DNA of 18,152 nt from Clostridia bacterium (GTDB lineage Bacteria > Bacillota > Clostridia > Oscillospirales > Butyricicoccaceae): NCBI GenBank assembly GCA_017560175.1, contig JAFYOK010000270.1, positions 1 to 18,152 of the forward strand. Reading direction: 5' to 3'. The notes below the pieces were generated by a model, which saw only the letters and a program-made list of their open reading frames with translations, searched no databases and had not been told where the DNA came from. The translations under genes were made by a program, and so were the position numbers. The stretch's first letter is position 1. The number at the start of each line of letters is the position of its first letter. Below are positions 15,467 through 18,152 of this stretch, one piece after another.

Positions 15467-15495
15467 TTGATAAAATTGACAGAATACCTTATAAT
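15467..15495 (+). promoter_or_regulatory. Promoter of the hflX-yigZ operon
   Basis: TTGATA (15467-15472) and a perfect TATAAT (15490-15495) are 17 nt apart. The inferred leader is about 70 nt and contains the stem-loop at 15517-15548. Confidence 0.75.
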
Positions 15496-15516
15496 AAAGA
15501 AAATAGGTAAATTTGC

Positions 15517-15548
15517 GTCTGTTCGTTTTGAAGCAAAACAAATCAGAC
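15517..15548 (+). other. Stem-loop in the hflX leader
   Basis: GTTTTG (15525-15530) pairs with CAAAAC (15534-15539) across AAG, and an outer GTCTG (15517-15521) pairs with CAGAC (15544-15548) across a small internal loop. No T tract follows, so it is not a terminator. It could protect the transcript or control translation; the sequence does not say which. Confidence 0.35.
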
Positions 15549-15572
15549 AGATCTCTTTATATAATAGGATGA

Positions 15573-16895
15573 ATGAACATGAGTGAAGAAAGAACCACTT
15601 TGGAAAATAAGACCGAACGTGCCGTACTGATCGGCCTTTGCTGTGAAGGTTTGCGCGACTTTGAAAGCTCCGATGATATTACGATGGTCGAGCTGGAAGA
15701 ACTGGTCAAGACTGCCGGCGGTGAGACTGTTCTGACCTTTATGCAGAACCGCTCGACGCCCGATCCCAAAACTTTTATCGGTGAAGGCAAGGCAGAGGAG
15801 ATCGCCGAAGCCATCAAGGTCAATGAGCTGGATCTTGCTGTCTTTGACAATGAACTCTCGCCCTCACAGACCCGCGCACTGGAGAAGGCGCTCAACTGCC
15901 GCGTCATCGATCGCAATGCGCTGATTCTTGATATCTTTGCCGACCGCGCCAGAACTGCCGAAGGTAAGCTGCAGGTCGAGCTGGCGCAGTATCAGTATAT
16001 TCTGCCCCGTCTGTCGGGCATGTGGGGCCATCTGGTTCGTCAGAACGCCAGCGGCGGCAAGAGCCCCATCGGTACTCGTGGTCCCGGTGAGACCCAGCTT
16101 GAGACCGACCGTCGACACATCCGTCGTAAGATCCAGAAGCTGGAGAAGGAAATCGACGATGTCAAGCGCATCCGTGCCACCCAGCGCAAGAAGCGCGTTG
16201 AGAATGAGATGAAGCTGGTCTGTATCGTCGGTTATACCAATGCCGGCAAGTCGACCCTGCTCAACAGCCTGACCGGTGCAGGTATCCAGGCGAAGGATCG
16301 TCTGTTTGATACCCTGGACCCTACCACACGTTCCATGGAGCTGCCCGATGGCCGCAAGGTACTGATCTCCGATACCGTAGGTTTTATCCGTAACCTGCCC
16401 CATCATCTGGTCGATGCCTTCCGTGCCACATTGGAAGAGCTGACTTATGCCGATATTCTGGTTCATGTCATCGATGCTTCGGATGATCAGTGGGAGATCC
16501 AGGCCGAGGTCGTTGAAAAGCTGATCCAGGAACTGGGTGCTTCCGATACCCCTCGCATCACCGTTTTCAATAAGGTCGACAAGCTGCCTGAAGTCATGCT
16601 GCCCCGTCAGACCGATGCCATCTACTGCTCGGCACTCAAGGGTATGGGTCTGGAGACCCTGCAGAACCGTATCGTTGATATTCTGGGTGAAGGCACTAAG
16701 AAGGTCACTTTTGTTCTGCCTTATTCCGATGGCCATGTTCTGCAGACTCTCTATCGCGATGCCAATGTTCTGCGTGCCGATTATATTGGCGAAGGCATCG
16801 AGATCGAAGCCATCTGCGATAAAAAAGCGTTGGGTCGTATTCGCGACTATCTGCCCGAATCGGAATGGAGGGAGAAAGAACCGTGGGAGGAATAA
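15573..16895 (+). CDS. hflX: Ribosome-associated GTPase HflX
   Basis: A 440-residue translational GTPase-like protein of the Obg-HflX superfamily, which binds the 50S subunit and in other bacteria splits stalled 70S ribosomes after heat or antibiotic stress. The N-terminal HflX domain ends with the glycine-rich SGGKSPIGTRGPGETQLETDRR (160-181), then a coiled linker (182-212). The GTPase part has G1 GYTNAGKST (220-228), G3 DTVGF (267-271), G4 NKVD (333-336) and SAL (353-355). The C-terminal domain follows to 440. Three close ATGs (15569 out of frame, 15573, 15579) sit after a weak TAGGAT; 15579 has the better spacing but 15573 is kept as the longer form, a two-residue difference. It overlaps the downstream yigZ start. 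Confidence 0.95.
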   Translation: MNMSEERTTLENKTERAVLIGLCCEGLRDFESSDDITMVELEELVKTAGGETVLTFMQNRSTPDPKTFIGEGKAEEIAEAIKVNELDLAVFDNELSPSQTRALEKALNCRVIDRNALILDIFADRARTAEGKLQVELAQYQYILPRLSGMWGHLVRQNASGGKSPIGTRGPGETQLETDRRHIRRKIQKLEKEIDDVKRIRATQRKKRVENEMKLVCIVGYTNAGKSTLLNSLTGAGIQAKDRLFDTLDPTTRSMELPDGRKVLISDTVGFIRNLPHHLVDAFRATLEELTYADILVHVIDASDDQWEIQAEVVEKLIQELGASDTPRITVFNKVDKLPEVMLPRQTDAIYCSALKGMGLETLQNRIVDILGEGTKKVTFVLPYSDGHVLQTLYRDANVLRADYIGEGIEIEAICDKKALGRIRDYLPESEWREKEPWEE

Positions 16896-17521
16896 AGCCT
16901 TACCGTGTCCCTGCCGGAGAGGGCGAAGATGTCCTTATCGAAAAGAAATCCCGCTTCATAGGTCATGTCTACAAAGTCGAAACCGTAGAAGAGGTCAATG
17001 AGATCCTGGCAGCTCAGCGTAAGAAATACTGGGATGCCACCCATGTGGTTTATGCGTATATTCTGAAAAACGGCGTCATGCGTTTTTCTGATGATGGCGA
17101 GCCCCAGGGCACATCGGGTATGCCGACGCTTGAAGTTTTCCGTAAAGAAGAGATCAATGACGTTCTATGTACCGTTGTCCGTTATTTTGGCGGTACATTG
17201 CTGGGTGCCGGTGGATTGGTTCGTGCTTACAGTAAGGCGGCAAAGATGGCGCTGGATGCGGCAGGTATCGCCGTCATGCAGCCGCACCTCGAGGTTCTGG
17301 TCGATTGCCCCTACAGTCTGCTGGAGATCGTTCGTAAGCGCTTTGATAACTTCGAAGCAGTAGAGGAGAGTGCCGATTTTGGTGCCAGTGTTCTGCTGAC
17401 GGTTTATATGCCCACCGGTCAGTTCGAAGGCTTCTGCGCCGATATCATCGATGTGACCAATGGTCAGGTCGAGCCGATGGCCGGCGAAGAAAAGCTTTTT
17501 GCCCGACGCATCACAGAATAA
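16883..17521 (+). CDS. yigZ: YigZ/IMPACT-family protein
   Basis: A 212-residue protein of the widespread YigZ (UPF0029/IMPACT) family. The N-terminal domain (about 15-125) has KSRFIGHVYKV, the conserved DATHVVYAY, FSDDGEPQGTSGMP and VVRYFGGTLLGAGGLVRAY, the family's hallmark run. A smaller C-terminal DUF1949 domain (ferredoxin-like) follows (about 135-200). Relatives bind ribosomes or RNA, or in eukaryotes regulate GCN2; the bacterial role is not settled. Start: GTG at 16883 has GGAGGGAG eight bases upstream. An in-frame ATG at 16865 would add six residues but has no Shine-Dalgarno sequence. Either way it overlaps the end of hflX (by 13 nt from the GTG), so the two are translated from one message, which hints at a shared link to ribosomes. 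Confidence 0.92.
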   Translation: MGGIKPYRVPAGEGEDVLIEKKSRFIGHVYKVETVEEVNEILAAQRKKYWDATHVVYAYILKNGVMRFSDDGEPQGTSGMPTLEVFRKEEINDVLCTVVRYFGGTLLGAGGLVRAYSKAAKMALDAAGIAVMQPHLEVLVDCPYSLLEIVRKRFDNFEAVEESADFGASVLLTVYMPTGQFEGFCADIIDVTNGQVEPMAGEEKLFARRITE

Positions 17522-17540
17522 GCGGAAAAGAAAAAATCTG

Positions 17541-17559
17541 AAAAAATATTAAATTTTTT
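17541..17559 (+). terminator. Weak AT-only hairpin after yigZ
   Basis: AAAAAAT (17541-17547) can pair with ATTTTTT (17553-17559) around five bases. With no G-C pairs it is a poor terminator. The 110-nt gap between yigZ and dnaG holds no better one, so read-through into dnaG is possible. Confidence 0.25.
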
Positions 17560-17597
17560 GAAAAATCGGGAGCCAAAAGGCATCCGTTTGCGTATTA

Positions 17598-17603
17598 TAT
17601 AAT
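17598..17603 (+). promoter_or_regulatory. Possible -10 box of dnaG
   Basis: A perfect TATAAT lies 29 nt upstream of the dnaG ATG. No matching -35 box was found at 16-18 nt. Read-through from hflX-yigZ is the alternative source of transcript. Confidence 0.4.
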
Positions 17604-17631
17604 GTAGGCGATTTTTCGGGGAGGTGAGAGC

Positions 17632-18152
17632 ATGGCGCTGCCACAAAGTTTTCTGGACGAATTGATCTATCGATGTGACATCGTCGAAGTCATCTCCAGA
17701 TATGTCACGCTCAAAAGAAGCGGCTCGGGTTATGTAGGCCTGTGTCCCTTCCACAATGAAAAGACCCCATCTTTTTCGGTTTCAGGCGATAAGCAGTTTT
17801 TCCACTGCTTTGGCTGCGGCGAGGGCGGTAATGTAATCACCTTTATTATGAAGGAAGAAAACCTGCCCTTCATGGAAGCAGTCAAATTGCTGGCGGATAT
17901 GTACGGTATGACCGTCCCGGAAGATGAGGGAGGAAACGATGCTGCACGTCGGCATCGCGAGCGCCTGCATGCCCTCAATAAAGAAGCTGCTCGTTTCTTC
18001 CATGCCTGTCTGATGGGCCCGGAGGGGAAAGGGGCGCTGGAATACCTGCTGGGGCGCGGTCTCAGCAAAAAGACCATCACATCCTTCGGGTTAGGTTATG
18101 CACCTGCCGAATGGGACAGGCTCTGTCGAGCTATGATGGACAAAGGATTTAC
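17632..18152 (+). CDS. dnaG: DNA primase (DnaG), 5' part
   Basis: The first 173 residues of DNA primase, cut by the window end; the frame has no stop. DnaG makes the RNA primers for lagging-strand synthesis at the replication fork with DnaB/DnaC helicase. The N-terminal zinc-binding domain is complete: C38 and H41 in GLCPFHNEKTPSFSV, and C59 and C62 in FFHCFGCGEGGNVITFI. The start of the RNA polymerase domain follows (EYLLGRGLSKKTITSFGLGYAP, 136-157), which matches family members. The ATG at 17632 has GGAGGTGA four bases upstream, an exceptionally full Shine-Dalgarno sequence. In related bacteria the primary sigma factor gene follows dnaG; that lies outside this window. Confidence 0.97.
   Translation, partial: MALPQSFLDELIYRCDIVEVISRYVTLKRSGSGYVGLCPFHNEKTPSFSVSGDKQFFHCFGCGEGGNVITFIMKEENLPFMEAVKLLADMYGMTVPEDEGGNDAARRHRERLHALNKEAARFFHACLMGPEGKGALEYLLGRGLSKKTITSFGLGYAPAEWDRLCRAMMDKGF

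Noticed and set aside
1..18152. Mobile elements, CRISPR arrays, toxin-antitoxin or defence islands
   Set aside because: No transposase, integrase, direct-repeat array, tRNA attachment site or paired small toxin-antitoxin frames were seen; AddAB is a housekeeping repair complex here, not evidence of a new defence system.

Overview
The window looks like chromosomal, mostly core-genome DNA from a low-to-mid GC Firmicute of class Clostridia, probably in the Oscillospirales (Ruminococcaceae-like). The support is an AddAB (not RecBCD) recombination nuclease, a dipicolinate synthase subunit (spore-former lineage), four-cysteine ribosomal protein L31, strong AGGAGG-type ribosome binding sites, and TTGACA/TATAAT-like promoters. 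The order-level placement is inference. No tRNA, rRNA, CRISPR array, insertion sequence or prophage gene is visible.

Left edge (1-930): an accessory scar. The C-terminal part of a TetR-family regulator (minus strand) abuts, head to head, a flavodoxin that lacks its first few residues (plus strand). The shared upstream region and both 5' ends are gone, so both look like pseudogenes. A possible minus-strand gene start with a TetR-operator-like palindrome lies just to their left.

Central part (940-6430): murC (-), an orphan dipicolinate synthase subunit A gene (+), a DEAD-box RNA helicase with a DbpA-type RNA-binding domain (-), and a cytoplasmic metal-dependent amidohydrolase (-). Each is a single-gene unit with its own promoter and, in most cases, a clear intrinsic terminator. 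Several terminators are shared by convergent genes.

Right part (6430-18152): the two-gene addB-addA operon (double-strand break resection), with an 11-nt overlap; a membrane-anchored parvulin-type foldase (-); rpmE (+); an hflX-yigZ operon with overlapping reading frames (+); and the 5' part of dnaG (+), cut by the window end. The foldase and rpmE are divergent and share a 231-nt region rich in promoters and inverted repeats.

I found no convincing undescribed multi-gene system. The points most worth checking are the TetR/flavodoxin breakpoint, the isolated spoVFA with a vegetative-type promoter, an AddB without a Walker A motif, a foldase that seems to carry a second, degenerate parvulin domain, and the inverted repeat over the rpmE promoter. 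Several very long open frames opposite real genes are explained by codon choice and were rejected.
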